NCBI GenBank assembly: GCA_016779585.1
Contig: JADHNI010000021.1
Location: 1 to 51,928, forward strand
From: Pseudomonadales bacterium
GTDB lineage: Bacteria; Pseudomonadota; Gammaproteobacteria; Pseudomonadales; Azotimanducaceae
Direction of reading: 5' to 3'
Length of the DNA stretch: 51,928 bases
In this document: piece by piece, positions 34,245 through 43,230 of the stretch
Layout: every line of letters begins with the position of its first letter
Numbering within the stretch: the first letter of the stretch is position 1
Translations under genes and position numbers: made by a program
Notes under the pieces: generated by a model
Told to the model about the DNA's origin: nothing
Seen by the model: the letters and a program-made list of their open reading frames with translations, nothing else
Databases searched by the model: none

Positions 34245-34955
34245 ATGAGCGAGCACCTCGACAATCTGCTCATCATCGAAGATGAGCCCATCACCCGTAG
34301 CCAGCTCTCCTCTCATTTCTAGAAAGAGGGTTACACCGTCTCGACCAGCGAAAATGCGGAAGGCATCATCGATCGCGTCGGCGACGACAATATCGACATC
34401 TGCCTGATCGACATAAACCTGCCCGGTAAAGATAGCCTGACGCTGACCCGGGAACTCCGCGCCTTCTCTGATGTCGGCATTATCCTGGTGACCGGCAAGG
34501 ACGATCCGGTCGACCGGATCGTTGGCCTGGAAAGCGGCGCAGATGACTACGTGACAAAACCCTTTGATCCACGCGAACTGTTGTCGCGGGTCAAGAACCT
34601 GCTCTGGCGCGTTCAAGCCCAGGAAAAACAAAAAGAGAAAGGTTTCAAGCGCAAGTTCGAGGGTTGGGCCCTGGACCTCAACAAACGGGAACTCACGACT
34701 CCTGCCGGTGAACAGCAATCCCTGTCAGCGGGTGAGTTCCACCTGCTACTCGCCCTGATCGAAAACGCGGGTGAAGTCATGACTCGAGACCAGCTCATGA
34801 ACCGGATTCGCAATCGGGAGTGGTACCCGGATGATCGATACATTGACGTGCTTGTCGGCCAGGTGCGCCGCAAGTTCCGGCAGTACGACCATGAAACGAC
34901 ATTCATCAGCACCATTCACGGAACCGGTTATCTCTTTGCGCCGACCGTGACCTGA
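34245..34955 (+). pseudogene. TorR/OmpR-type response regulator interrupted by in-frame TAG
   Basis: The frame from ATG 34245 encodes a complete OmpR-family regulator of 236 codons but contains TAG at 34320-34322 (codon 26, between SHF and KEGY). Everything else is intact: acidic pocket IIEDEP, phosphoacceptor D56 in CLIDINLPGKD, LVTGKDDPVDRIVGLESGADDY, K105 in TKP, a linker, and a winged helix with YIDVLVGQVRRKFRQYD. The order resembles TorR. The next possible in-frame start (GTG 34488) would remove most of the receiver domain. The stop would arise from CAG by one transition. Decay, readthrough or sequencing error are all possible. It lies 28 bases upstream of the giant hybrid kinase. Confidence 0.85.
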
Positions 34956-34983
34956 ACACCCACAACCACACGAATCCAGCACT

Positions 34984-37900
34984 GTGATCACGGTACCGGG
35001 ATACAAGCAAGTCAAGCTGGTCCACCAGGGACTGCAGAATCTTGTATATTCCGGTGTTCGTATCAAAGATGGACAGAAAGCCATCCTCAGGCAGCTGCGA
35101 CCGGAGCTCATATCTCCGCAGCTTATCTCCCGCCACCAGCGGGAGTTTGAAATCCTCACACAGATTCAGTCTCCGCACGTAGTTCGCCCCCTGGAACTGA
35201 TCGAGCGCGATGATGCCCCGATTCTCGTCACAGAGGAACCGGGCGGCACCTCACTCATGGAATACATTGGTGAACATGATCTCACTGTTACTGAAGCAGC
35301 GACCATCGGCTGCCTCGTGGCAAAAGCGATCAACGATCTGCACCGTGTTCACATCGTGCACAGGGACATCAATCCGGCAAACATCGTCTATGACCCCGCT
35401 GAGCATACAATCAAGCTGATTGACTTCGGTATCTCCACTTCGGTCACACCGAACCAGGTGGAGCCTGAGGTCAACCGCATGCTCGAAGGCACGCTGGCAT
35501 ACCTGTCCCCTGAACAGACAGGCCGCATGAACCGCAGCGTCGACTATCGTTCTGACTTCTATTCCCTGGGTGTGACCCTCTACCAGCTGCTGACTGGCCA
35601 GCTGCCATTTACCAGTGACGACAGCCTGGAGCTGATTCACCAGCATATAACCCATATGCCGGTCGCACCCCACGAACTTAATGATGAAGTCCCACTGGCG
35701 CTTTCGAAGATAACCATGAAACTGCTGGCAAAGATGCCGGAAGATCGGTACCAGAGCGCCTTCGCTATCGTCCAGGACCTGGATCGCTTTCTCGATCTTG
35801 CAAACATGCAGAACGGCAACCAGATGGATTTTGAGGTTGCCCTCGATGATATCAGTGAACAACTGAACATGCCTGAGCGTCTGCTTGAGAGGGATGCCGT
35901 ACTGGTGCAACTTTTGACCTGCTTCGACCAGGTTGCCAGGGGTGAAACTGCAACCGTCATCGTGACGGGAGATAACGGTGTTGGCAAAAGTTCACTGATT
36001 CGTGAGCTGGAACGGGAAGTCATCGCAAGAGGTGGTTATCTCGCAAAAGGCACCCATAACCCGATCACAACAGAAGTGCCCTACACTGCCGTCTCCACGG
36101 CACTCAACGACCTGGTCAAGCAGCTGATCACCCGTCCGGATTTTGAACGGTTGCGGGATAACATACGGCGCCGCATGGCAGGGCTTGAAGAGCCCGTGTA
36201 CTCACTCGCGCCGGAACTGCGAAACATCCTGGACTATACGCCGTCAGAGAGGCCCACACCTTCAGTCGAGGCCAGGCCCAAACTGGTGCGCGGACTGACA
36301 ACACTGCTGACGGCAATCTGTGATAGCAAAACACCGCTCGTCATCAGCCTGGATAATGTCCAGTGGATCGACAGCGCCTCAGTGGACCTGTTTGACGACC
36401 TCTTCTCCCGCAACCGGCTGCCTTATGTCATGTTGCTGGGCGCCTATCGCTCATTGGCTCTCCAGCAGAACGACGCAAATCGCGTGCGCATCCAGGAGTT
36501 ACTGGACCGGAATAACAACATCCAGCTGCTGCGACTGGAAAATCTGAGCATGGAAGCTGTGAACCGCATGATCTCGGAGTCATTGTTTCGGGCCGAAGCT
36601 GAAACTATCGAACTCGCAAGACTGGTACACGAAAAAACAGGCGGCAATCCCCTGGCGGTAAGGGAGTTCCTGAACCGCATCTACACGAAGCAACTGCTCA
36701 GGTTTAATCATGCCCACCGCGAGTGGGAATGGAAAATTCAGGAGATCAGTGCTGAAACACCCTCTGACAATGTCAGCCTGACACTGATCGACCAGTTGCA
36801 GAACCTTGACAGGTCGACCATCAGGCTCCTGCAGATAGCTTCCTGCATAGGTATCGAGTTCGACCTGAAACTGTTACAGATGGTAGCCGGACTGTCTTTT
36901 TCAGAAACCTCCAGCAAACTCTCGCTGGCGATCCAGCAGGGATACCTGCTCCAGTTGTCGAGCCAGCCTGATATTCGCGATAAGCGAGTTATCTTTCGCT
37001 TCGCTCACGAACGAATTCAGCAAACGGCCTACGCCATGATGGAAAGCCGCGAGCGCCGCCAGACCCATGCGAGCATTGGGCAATCTATCCTGCGGCTGTC
37101 ACAGGGTGACCCCGGCAATCGAATTTTCGACATCGTCAATCAGCTGAACAACAGTTACGACACACCCGATGCGAGCCATGTTGACCAGCTTCAGCTGGCA
37201 GAACTGAATATCAAGGCAGGACGCAAGGCCAAAGCCGCCGCTGCTTTCCGGCAGGCGTTCAAGTATTTTCGAACTGCAATCGTTTTACTTGGCCAAAACG
37301 CCTGGGTCCGGTACGAACGAAGTCTCGACATGCATCTGGAAGCTGCAAACGCTGCCTATCTTTGTGGTGACGAGCACCAGCTGGATTTCCTGATTAATAC
37401 AATCCTCGAACAGGCCCGCTCACCCATCGATACGGCAAGAGCCTTTGAGATAAAGATACGCGCGCTCATTGCCGGTTACCGGCTGAATGAAGCGACAGAG
37501 ACTTCGCGACAGGCCGTGGAATCCATGGGTGTCAACCTCACAGGCCCCCTGCATCCGGCAACAATGATCACAACCATCAAGGTTCTGTTTTCGTCCTGGC
37601 GCCTGTCACGCAGGGAATCCATTGAGCTCCCCGAGATGAAAGATGAACAGCAGCTGGCCATCATGAAGCTGCTGCTACTTCTGTGCCATGCGGCCTATAT
37701 TGCCGGTGACGCCCGGATCAGCCGCTATGTGCTGGAGATGGCGCACCGTTCACTTAAATACGGGATGGCACCCGAATCCTCCTTTGCCTTCCCTGCACTC
37801 GGTTCTGTCTTTATCACCTACTTCGGCACCATCGACTTCGGCTACCGGCTGGGCCAGCTGGCCCTGGCCAACCTGCGGGACGACAACCGGGAACTGCATT

Positions 37901-40900
37901 GCCGGACACTGACGCTTGCATACAACTGGAACCTGAGTTGGCGTGATCACCTGAATACCACGCTGGAACCACTGGCGCGGGCATACAAAGTAGGTATGGA
38001 AAACCAGGATATTGAGTACGCACTGATCGCGGCGACCTCTGCTTCTGCCAATGCCTTTGTCCTCGGCAATGACCTGAACAGTATTGAGAGCAACCTCGCC
38101 GAACAAACCAACGAGGCAGTACACCACCAGCAGATACCCATCTACTACATGGGGGCGATCTACCTTCAGGCGACCCGCAACCTTATCAATTCCGTCAGCA
38201 CACCATGGCTGCTGGAAGGAGAAAACTTCAGCGAAAACGAACTCCTGCAGTTTGAAGAACTCAAAGACGACGACTCGGCACTGGCCAACTTGTTTGTAAC
38301 CAAGCTTTACCTGTCGATCCTGTTTGACCGAACCGAGTACGCCCTGTCATTCGCCGACCAGGTGCAAAGACATGTCAATGCTATCCAGGCATCACCGGCG
38401 ATTCCCTTTTTCAGAACCCTTGAAACCCTGGCATGCATCAGGGCGCTACCAACCGCAGGTGCCGCTGCTGCCCAGTTGCTCAGGCTTCGAATCTCCAGGA
38501 ATCGCAGGATGCTGCGTAAGTGGGCACAGCACGCACCGCAGAACATAAGGCACCGCCATCACCTGGTCGAAGCGGAATACGCCGCAGTTTCTGGGCAACA
38601 GATGGAGGCAATGCAGCACTTCGAAGCCGCCATCAGTCATGCCAGGGAAAATGGCTACCTGAACGATCTCGCTCTTGCGAACGAGAGCGCCGGGCGCTTC
38701 TTTATCTCAACGGGGAAGAGAGAAATCGCAAAGTACTTTCTGAAGAACGCCCTCACCAGCTACAAACGATGGGGTGCCTCGAACAAGGTTCGCGACCTGG
38801 AGAGTCTTTATCCGGAGCTTTCTGAACAGCCAAGCAGTCCTATCGTTTCTGCAGCCAGCAGCTTCGTTTATGCAGACAAAAACCTGCTTGACCTGGAAAC
38901 CGTGATGCAGGCCTCCCAGGTGCTGGCGGGAGAGATTGTGCTGGAAAACCTGCTGGAGCGTCTCATGCAGGTGGCACTGATCAATGCAGGTGGTCACAAG
39001 GCCAGCCTTGTGATGAGCAATGATGGTGAACTGACCGTGGAAATCACAACCTGGGTCAGTGATAACAACACCGAATATCGTTTCGAGAGCGTTCCCCTGG
39101 AACTCTCTACAGACGTTCCATTATCCGTCATTCAGTATGTTGCACGCACCAGGGAAAACCTGGTGCTTAACGATGCCGGCAACGAGGATATCTTTACCCA
39201 GGATGAATACGTCCTGCGCGAACAGCCCAAGTCAATTCTCTGCATTCCGATCATGAGCCAGTCTCACCTGACGGGTGTACTTTATCTTGAGAACCGGCAC
39301 AGCACCCATGCATTCCCCCAGGACCGCGTCTCACTGCTGAAACTGCTTGCATCGCAGTCTGCCATTGCCATCGAAAACTCACGCCTGTACCAGCAACTGA
39401 ACGATTCCCGGAACAAGTACCTGTCGCTCTACCAGAACGCGGTGGAAGGGATATTTGAGATCGATGCCAGGGGTGAAATCACCAACATAAACCCGGCCGC
39501 TGCGGCACTGATGGGATACAGCTCAGCCGATGAAGTGAGAAAATCCACCACAAACGGACTCATCGAATCGTTTGTACGTCCGAATGACTTCAACCTGTTT
39601 CGTGAGAACCTGGAAAAATCCGGCAGGGTTATTGACTTCGAAACCCAGGTCATCACGCGTGATGGCCGGCATGTCTGGGTCGCAATCTCCGGCCAGGTGG
39701 TCCAGGACCAGAGAACAGGCGAATCCAAGCTGGAAGGTTCTATCGTCGATATCAGTGAACGTAAACTCCGGGAAGAAGCGGAGCAGGCAAGGATCGCGGC
39801 TGAGTCAGCCACCGAGACAAAAAGTCAGTTCCTGGCGAACATGAGCCACGAGATACGCACACCGATGAATGCCATCATCGGATACACCAACCTCGCACTC
39901 GAAACGCCTATGTCTGACGAGCAGGCAGAGTATCTCAACACGATCCGCAATGCCTCTAATCATCTGCTTCGGGTGGTTAACGACATTCTCGACCTTTCAC
40001 GGGTTGAGTCCGGAAAGATGGCATTGGACCTTGCGCCCTTCAAACTCTCCACCGTGTTTGAAGACCTGCGCAACCTATTTAGCCTCGCAGCCAGAGAAAA
40101 AGATCTTGAGTTCAACCTGCCGGAACTGGACCCCGATACGGAAAGCACCTATCTCGGCGACCCAATCCGGCTTGGACAGGTGCTGATTAATCTCGTCGGA
40201 AACGCCATCAAGTTCACGGATTCCGGCAGCATTGATATCACATGGAATGAAGAGGACCTCATCGGTGACAACGTCAGGCTCAGCTTCCGCGTCAAGGATA
40301 CAGGCCGGGGCATCAAAGCCGACGACCTGGAGAGTATTTTTGATACCTTCTCACAGGGTAGTGAAACCCCTTCTGACACTGGAACCGGGCTCGGCCTGTC
40401 CATCAGCCGCAAGCTCGCTGAGACCATGGGAGGCGAGCTTGCGGCAAACAGTAGACCCGGTTTTGGCAGCACCTTTTACTTCTCCGCCATAGTGGAACGA
40501 ACCAACCTGAAAGAAGCAAAGACAGTGATAGAACCGGTGCTATTTTCGGATACCGCTATGGAACTTCTGCTGGTCGAAGACAATGAAATCAAGCAGAAAC
40601 TGGCGCAACGTATGCTCGAACAGGTTGGCTTTTCTGTCACGGTGGCAGAACACGGGCAACAGGCACTCGACATTCTCGCTGACAAATCTTTTCCCGTGAT
40701 CCTTATGGATATCCGGATGCCCGTCATGGATGGCATTGAGACCATCCGGCGTATTCGCGCGGATGATAAACAGAAAGGTACCACCGTAATCGCGCTGTCT
40801 GCGGGCGTCCTGGACAAGGAGATTGAGGATGCCATGGAAGCAGGATTCGACCACTACCTGACAAAGCCCATCGACTTCGAAGAACTTAACACCATCCTTG

Positions 40901-41214
40901 AACAGATCGTTACCATGGATGATTCAGAACAGGAGAATTCCCGGGACTACGTGGTGCGGGGTGTTAATTTCGGTAAAGCCATAGACAGTCACGGCGGCGA
41001 CACAGACTTCCTGATTACCCTGACCAATGATTTCATCAACTTCTACGGCCACGCCGATGAAGCCCTCAGGGCACACCTGGACAACTCCGAACTGGAACCA
41101 GCGGAACGACTGGTTCACAACATAGCCGGACTTTCCGGAACCTTTGGTGCCACCGCACTGATGGATGCATCCCGCAGGGTTGAAAAGGAACTGCAGGAGA
41201 ATGGCGAGGTGTGA
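34984..41214 (+). CDS. Ser/Thr-kinase-like/AAA/GAF/PAS/histidine kinase/REC/HPt hybrid
   Basis: This 2076-codon multidomain sensor starts with GTG. Domain order is: a Ser/Thr-kinase-like domain (about 10-270; HRDINPAN at 126, DFG at 147); an AAA ATPase with Walker A GDNGVGKSS at 329 and Walker B ending D457; helical repeats to about 1290; GAF (1300-1465); PAS (1475-1600); HisKA with H1622 in MSHEIRTPMNAIIGY; HATPase with N, G1 and GTGLGLSISR motifs; REC with D1909; and HPt with H2045. The usual beta-3 Lys of the kinase domain is Arg36 (AILRQL), so kinase activity is doubtful. TGA at 41212 cuts the HPt domain early, while the frame stays open for 27 more codons. Its partner regulator also carries a stop. 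Confidence 0.93.
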   Translation: MITVPGYKQVKLVHQGLQNLVYSGVRIKDGQKAILRQLRPELISPQLISRHQREFEILTQIQSPHVVRPLELIERDDAPILVTEEPGGTSLMEYIGEHDLTVTEAATIGCLVAKAINDLHRVHIVHRDINPANIVYDPAEHTIKLIDFGISTSVTPNQVEPEVNRMLEGTLAYLSPEQTGRMNRSVDYRSDFYSLGVTLYQLLTGQLPFTSDDSLELIHQHITHMPVAPHELNDEVPLALSKITMKLLAKMPEDRYQSAFAIVQDLDRFLDLANMQNGNQMDFEVALDDISEQLNMPERLLERDAVLVQLLTCFDQVARGETATVIVTGDNGVGKSSLIRELEREVIARGGYLAKGTHNPITTEVPYTAVSTALNDLVKQLITRPDFERLRDNIRRRMAGLEEPVYSLAPELRNILDYTPSERPTPSVEARPKLVRGLTTLLTAICDSKTPLVISLDNVQWIDSASVDLFDDLFSRNRLPYVMLLGAYRSLALQQNDANRVRIQELLDRNNNIQLLRLENLSMEAVNRMISESLFRAEAETIELARLVHEKTGGNPLAVREFLNRIYTKQLLRFNHAHREWEWKIQEISAETPSDNVSLTLIDQLQNLDRSTIRLLQIASCIGIEFDLKLLQMVAGLSFSETSSKLSLAIQQGYLLQLSSQPDIRDKRVIFRFAHERIQQTAYAMMESRERRQTHASIGQSILRLSQGDPGNRIFDIVNQLNNSYDTPDASHVDQLQLAELNIKAGRKAKAAAAFRQAFKYFRTAIVLLGQNAWVRYERSLDMHLEAANAAYLCGDEHQLDFLINTILEQARSPIDTARAFEIKIRALIAGYRLNEATETSRQAVESMGVNLTGPLHPATMITTIKVLFSSWRLSRRESIELPEMKDEQQLAIMKLLLLLCHAAYIAGDARISRYVLEMAHRSLKYGMAPESSFAFPALGSVFITYFGTIDFGYRLGQLALANLRDDNRELHCRTLTLAYNWNLSWRDHLNTTLEPLARAYKVGMENQDIEYALIAATSASANAFVLGNDLNSIESNLAEQTNEAVHHQQIPIYYMGAIYLQATRNLINSVSTPWLLEGENFSENELLQFEELKDDDSALANLFVTKLYLSILFDRTEYALSFADQVQRHVNAIQASPAIPFFRTLETLACIRALPTAGAAAAQLLRLRISRNRRMLRKWAQHAPQNIRHRHHLVEAEYAAVSGQQMEAMQHFEAAISHARENGYLNDLALANESAGRFFISTGKREIAKYFLKNALTSYKRWGASNKVRDLESLYPELSEQPSSPIVSAASSFVYADKNLLDLETVMQASQVLAGEIVLENLLERLMQVALINAGGHKASLVMSNDGELTVEITTWVSDNNTEYRFESVPLELSTDVPLSVIQYVARTRENLVLNDAGNEDIFTQDEYVLREQPKSILCIPIMSQSHLTGVLYLENRHSTHAFPQDRVSLLKLLASQSAIAIENSRLYQQLNDSRNKYLSLYQNAVEGIFEIDARGEITNINPAAAALMGYSSADEVRKSTTNGLIESFVRPNDFNLFRENLEKSGRVIDFETQVITRDGRHVWVAISGQVVQDQRTGESKLEGSIVDISERKLREEAEQARIAAESATETKSQFLANMSHEIRTPMNAIIGYTNLALETPMSDEQAEYLNTIRNASNHLLRVVNDILDLSRVESGKMALDLAPFKLSTVFEDLRNLFSLAAREKDLEFNLPELDPDTESTYLGDPIRLGQVLINLVGNAIKFTDSGSIDITWNEEDLIGDNVRLSFRVKDTGRGIKADDLESIFDTFSQGSETPSDTGTGLGLSISRKLAETMGGELAANSRPGFGSTFYFSAIVERTNLKEAKTVIEPVLFSDTAMELLLVEDNEIKQKLAQRMLEQVGFSVTVAEHGQQALDILADKSFPVILMDIRMPVMDGIETIRRIRADDKQKGTTVIALSAGVLDKEIEDAMEAGFDHYLTKPIDFEELNTILEQIVTMDDSEQENSRDYVVRGVNFGKAIDSHGGDTDFLITLTNDFINFYGHADEALRAHLDNSELEPAERLVHNIAGLSGTFGATALMDASRRVEKELQENGEV

Positions 41215-41298
41215 GCGGAGAGCTTCACGGTGCTGAAAAACGATCTTGAAAACTTCGTGGCAGCGATTCACGAGTTCCAGGAACAGATGGCAGCCTAG
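41215..41298 (+). other. In-frame continuation of the HPt domain after TGA
   Basis: After the TGA at 41212-41214 the same frame encodes 27 further residues (AESFTVLKNDLENFVAAI, then HEFQEQMAA) before TAG. The composition and heptad-like spacing fit the last helix of an HPt four-helix bundle. This suggests that the original gene extended to 41298 and that TGA arose from CGA or a similar codon, or is read through. Confidence 0.75.
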
Positions 41299-42113
41299 GA
41301 AAGATTGATCAGGTCCAGTTTCCTGACCTGGTGCTCTTCGAGTGAGGAAAAATCAAAAAGATCCGTGTCTGCGAGATGGGACGGCACCACATCCGTCATC
41401 GCGCGGAAGATGGTTTCGAGTCTGCCTGGATGTTGCTTGTCCCATGACTGAAGCATTTCCTTGATCACCTGGCGTTGCAGATTATCCTGCGAGCCACAAA
41501 GGTTGCAGGGAATAATTGGCATCTGGGCCAGGCCAGCATAACGCTCGATATCTTTCTCACGGCAGTAAGCGAGCGGCCTGATCACCATATTTGTGCCATC
41601 ATCACTCAGCAGTTTCGCCGGCATGGATTTCAGCTTGCCGCCATGGAACATGTTGAGGAACAGTGTCTCAATCATGTCATCGCGATGATGCCCAAGGGCG
41701 ATTTTGTTGTATCCCTCGTTGCGCGCGAACTTGTAAAGGATTCCTCGACGGAATCGTGAACACCATCCACAGTAGGTTTTGCCTTCCGGCACCATGTCGG
41801 TGACCAGCGAGTAAGTGTCTTCTTCCAGTATCCGGTACTCGACACCCAGGGATTCAAAGTAAGCTGGCAGCACATCTTCAGGAAATCCCGGTTGCTTCTG
41901 GTCCAGGTTGACGGCCAGCAGTTCGAAATTAATCGGTGCGTGATCACGCATGCTCAGTAAAATGTCGAGCATGGTCAGCGAATCTTTACCGCCGGAAATA
42001 CACACCATGACACGATCCCCATCCTGGATCATGTTGAAATCTGCAATCGCCTTTCCGGTTTCCCGTCTCAGCTTCTTGTGCAGTTTGTTCTTTTCCAGCT
42101 TTAAATCCGTCAT
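41295..42113 (-). CDS. ttcA: tRNA 2-thiocytidine(32) synthetase
   Basis: This protein of 272 residues thiolates cytidine 32 in some tRNAs. It has the PP-loop [14 protein letters not shown] at 38-50, and the Fe-S/catalytic cysteine pairs YCGWC and CNLCG typical of Ttc[23 protein letters not shown] is the conserved central motif. The start at 42113 is set by family length; the frame is open for 44 more codons upstream. It converges with the hybrid kinase, and its stop overlaps the TAG of the extended HPt frame. It diverges from the deacetylase gene with 25 bases between starts. Confidence 0.95.
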   Translation of the reverse strand: MTDLKLEKNKLHKKLRRETGKAIADFNMIQDGDRVMVCISGGKDSLTMLDILLSMRDHAPINFELLAVNLDQKQPGFPEDVLPAYFESLGVEYRILEEDTYSLVTDMVPEGKTYCGWCSRFRRGILYKFARNEGYNKIALGHHRDDMIETLFLNMFHGGKLKSMPAKLLSDDGTNMVIRPLAYCREKDIERYAGLAQMPIIPCNLCGSQDNLQRQVIKEMLQSWDKQHPGRLETIFRAMTDVVPSHLADTDLFDFSSLEEHQVRKLDLINLS

Positions 42114-42138
42114 CTTCGGACATCGCATTTCACGGTGG

Positions 42139-43179
42139 GTGCGAATTCTACACATTTTGCCCCTGCTGGTCTGCTCAACGACAAATGCGGGTGTTGTCCT
42201 GCTATACCACCACGTGGACACAAAAACACCACCCATTACCAGCATAAGCCCGGCTCAGTTCGAAAAACACCTGCAGATCCTTGAAGAGGAAGGCTTCACA
42301 GTGCTGCCCCTGTCAGAGCTGAGGCAAAGGTCCATGGATGCATCCACGGATGGTGCACGCAAAGAGCGAATCGTGGCCATCACATTTGATGACGCTTACC
42401 TCAGCATCTATAAGAACGCCCTGCCAATGCTGAAAGCGCGAAACTGGCCCTTCACGGTCTTCGTTGCGACCGAGCCAGTCGAGACAGGCCAGCCTTTCTA
42501 TATGAGCTGGAACCAGCTGAGAGAATTGACAGAACACGGCGGCGAAATCGCCAATCACACGCACACGCATACGCACCTGCTGCGCCTGGAAGCGGGAGAA
42601 AACGAGGAAGCCTGGCTGGCACGGATCAAATGGGAGATCACGACTGCAAGCGAACTGCTTTCAAAACATGGTTTTGAATCAACGGATTTCGCCTATACCT
42701 ACGGTGAGTACAACGCAGCGCTGCTGCATCTTGTGACTGACCTGGGCCTGACAGGCTACGGCCAGCAAAGTGGTGCCATCGGCCCGGGGTCTAACCCGGC
42801 ACTGCTGCCGCGCTTTCCACTCTCGGGTGTTTACGTTGGTGAAGCCGCTTTCCGGGACAAGATTCGAAGCCTGGCCATGCCCATTGAATTTCCGACGGTC
42901 GAACCCCTGGTGACAGATACCTTCAAACCCGAGCTGCACCTGAAGTTTGAGAACGCAAAGGTTAATCCCTCACGGTTAACCTGCTACGGCCCGGGTGGGC
43001 TGATGCCGTTATCTGAAATCTCGGATGCCCACATTATCGCCACTGCCCTTAAAGACGTACCGATTGGCAGGTCCCGCTACAACTGCACACTGCCGAGTGA
43101 GTTAAGGGGAAGATTCTACTGGTTTTCGCAATTGTGGATCAGGAGAGAAGACAGCGGCGAATGGTATGAGGAACCCTGA
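42139..43179 (+). CDS. Exported polysaccharide deacetylase (NodB domain)
   Basis: This protein of about 346 residues starts at GTG with a short leader ([17 protein letters not shown]). The NodB catalytic domain is clear: [29 protein letters not shown] with the Asp pair, and the zinc-binding HTHTHTHL. Members remove acetyl groups from N-acetylhexosamine polymers such as poly-N-acetylglucosamine. The C-terminal part (about 100 residues) has no recognised domain. No other exopolysaccharide gene is adjacent, so the substrate is unknown. The start is uncertain because the reading frame is open back into ttcA. Confidence 0.85.
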   Translation: MRILHILPLLVCSTTNAGVVLLYHHVDTKTPPITSISPAQFEKHLQILEEEGFTVLPLSELRQRSMDASTDGARKERIVAITFDDAYLSIYKNALPMLKARNWPFTVFVATEPVETGQPFYMSWNQLRELTEHGGEIANHTHTHTHLLRLEAGENEEAWLARIKWEITTASELLSKHGFESTDFAYTYGEYNAALLHLVTDLGLTGYGQQSGAIGPGSNPALLPRFPLSGVYVGEAAFRDKIRSLAMPIEFPTVEPLVTDTFKPELHLKFENAKVNPSRLTCYGPGGLMPLSEISDAHIIATALKDVPIGRSRYNCTLPSELRGRFYWFSQLWIRREDSGEWYEEP

Positions 43180-43230
43180 ACGGACGTTTTGCCATTGCCA
43201 GGGCAGCTGATAGCAGGCTTTATGGCCTGA

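Noticed and set aside
34176..34718. Uninterrupted 180-codon antisense ORF covering the broken regulator
   Set aside because: Composition follows the reverse complement of the response-regulator codons, no domain is recognisable, and all receiver motifs lie on the plus strand.
41950..42138. N-terminal extension of the deacetylase into ttcA
   Set aside because: The extension is antisense to the ttcA PP-loop region and precedes a better leader at GTG 42139.
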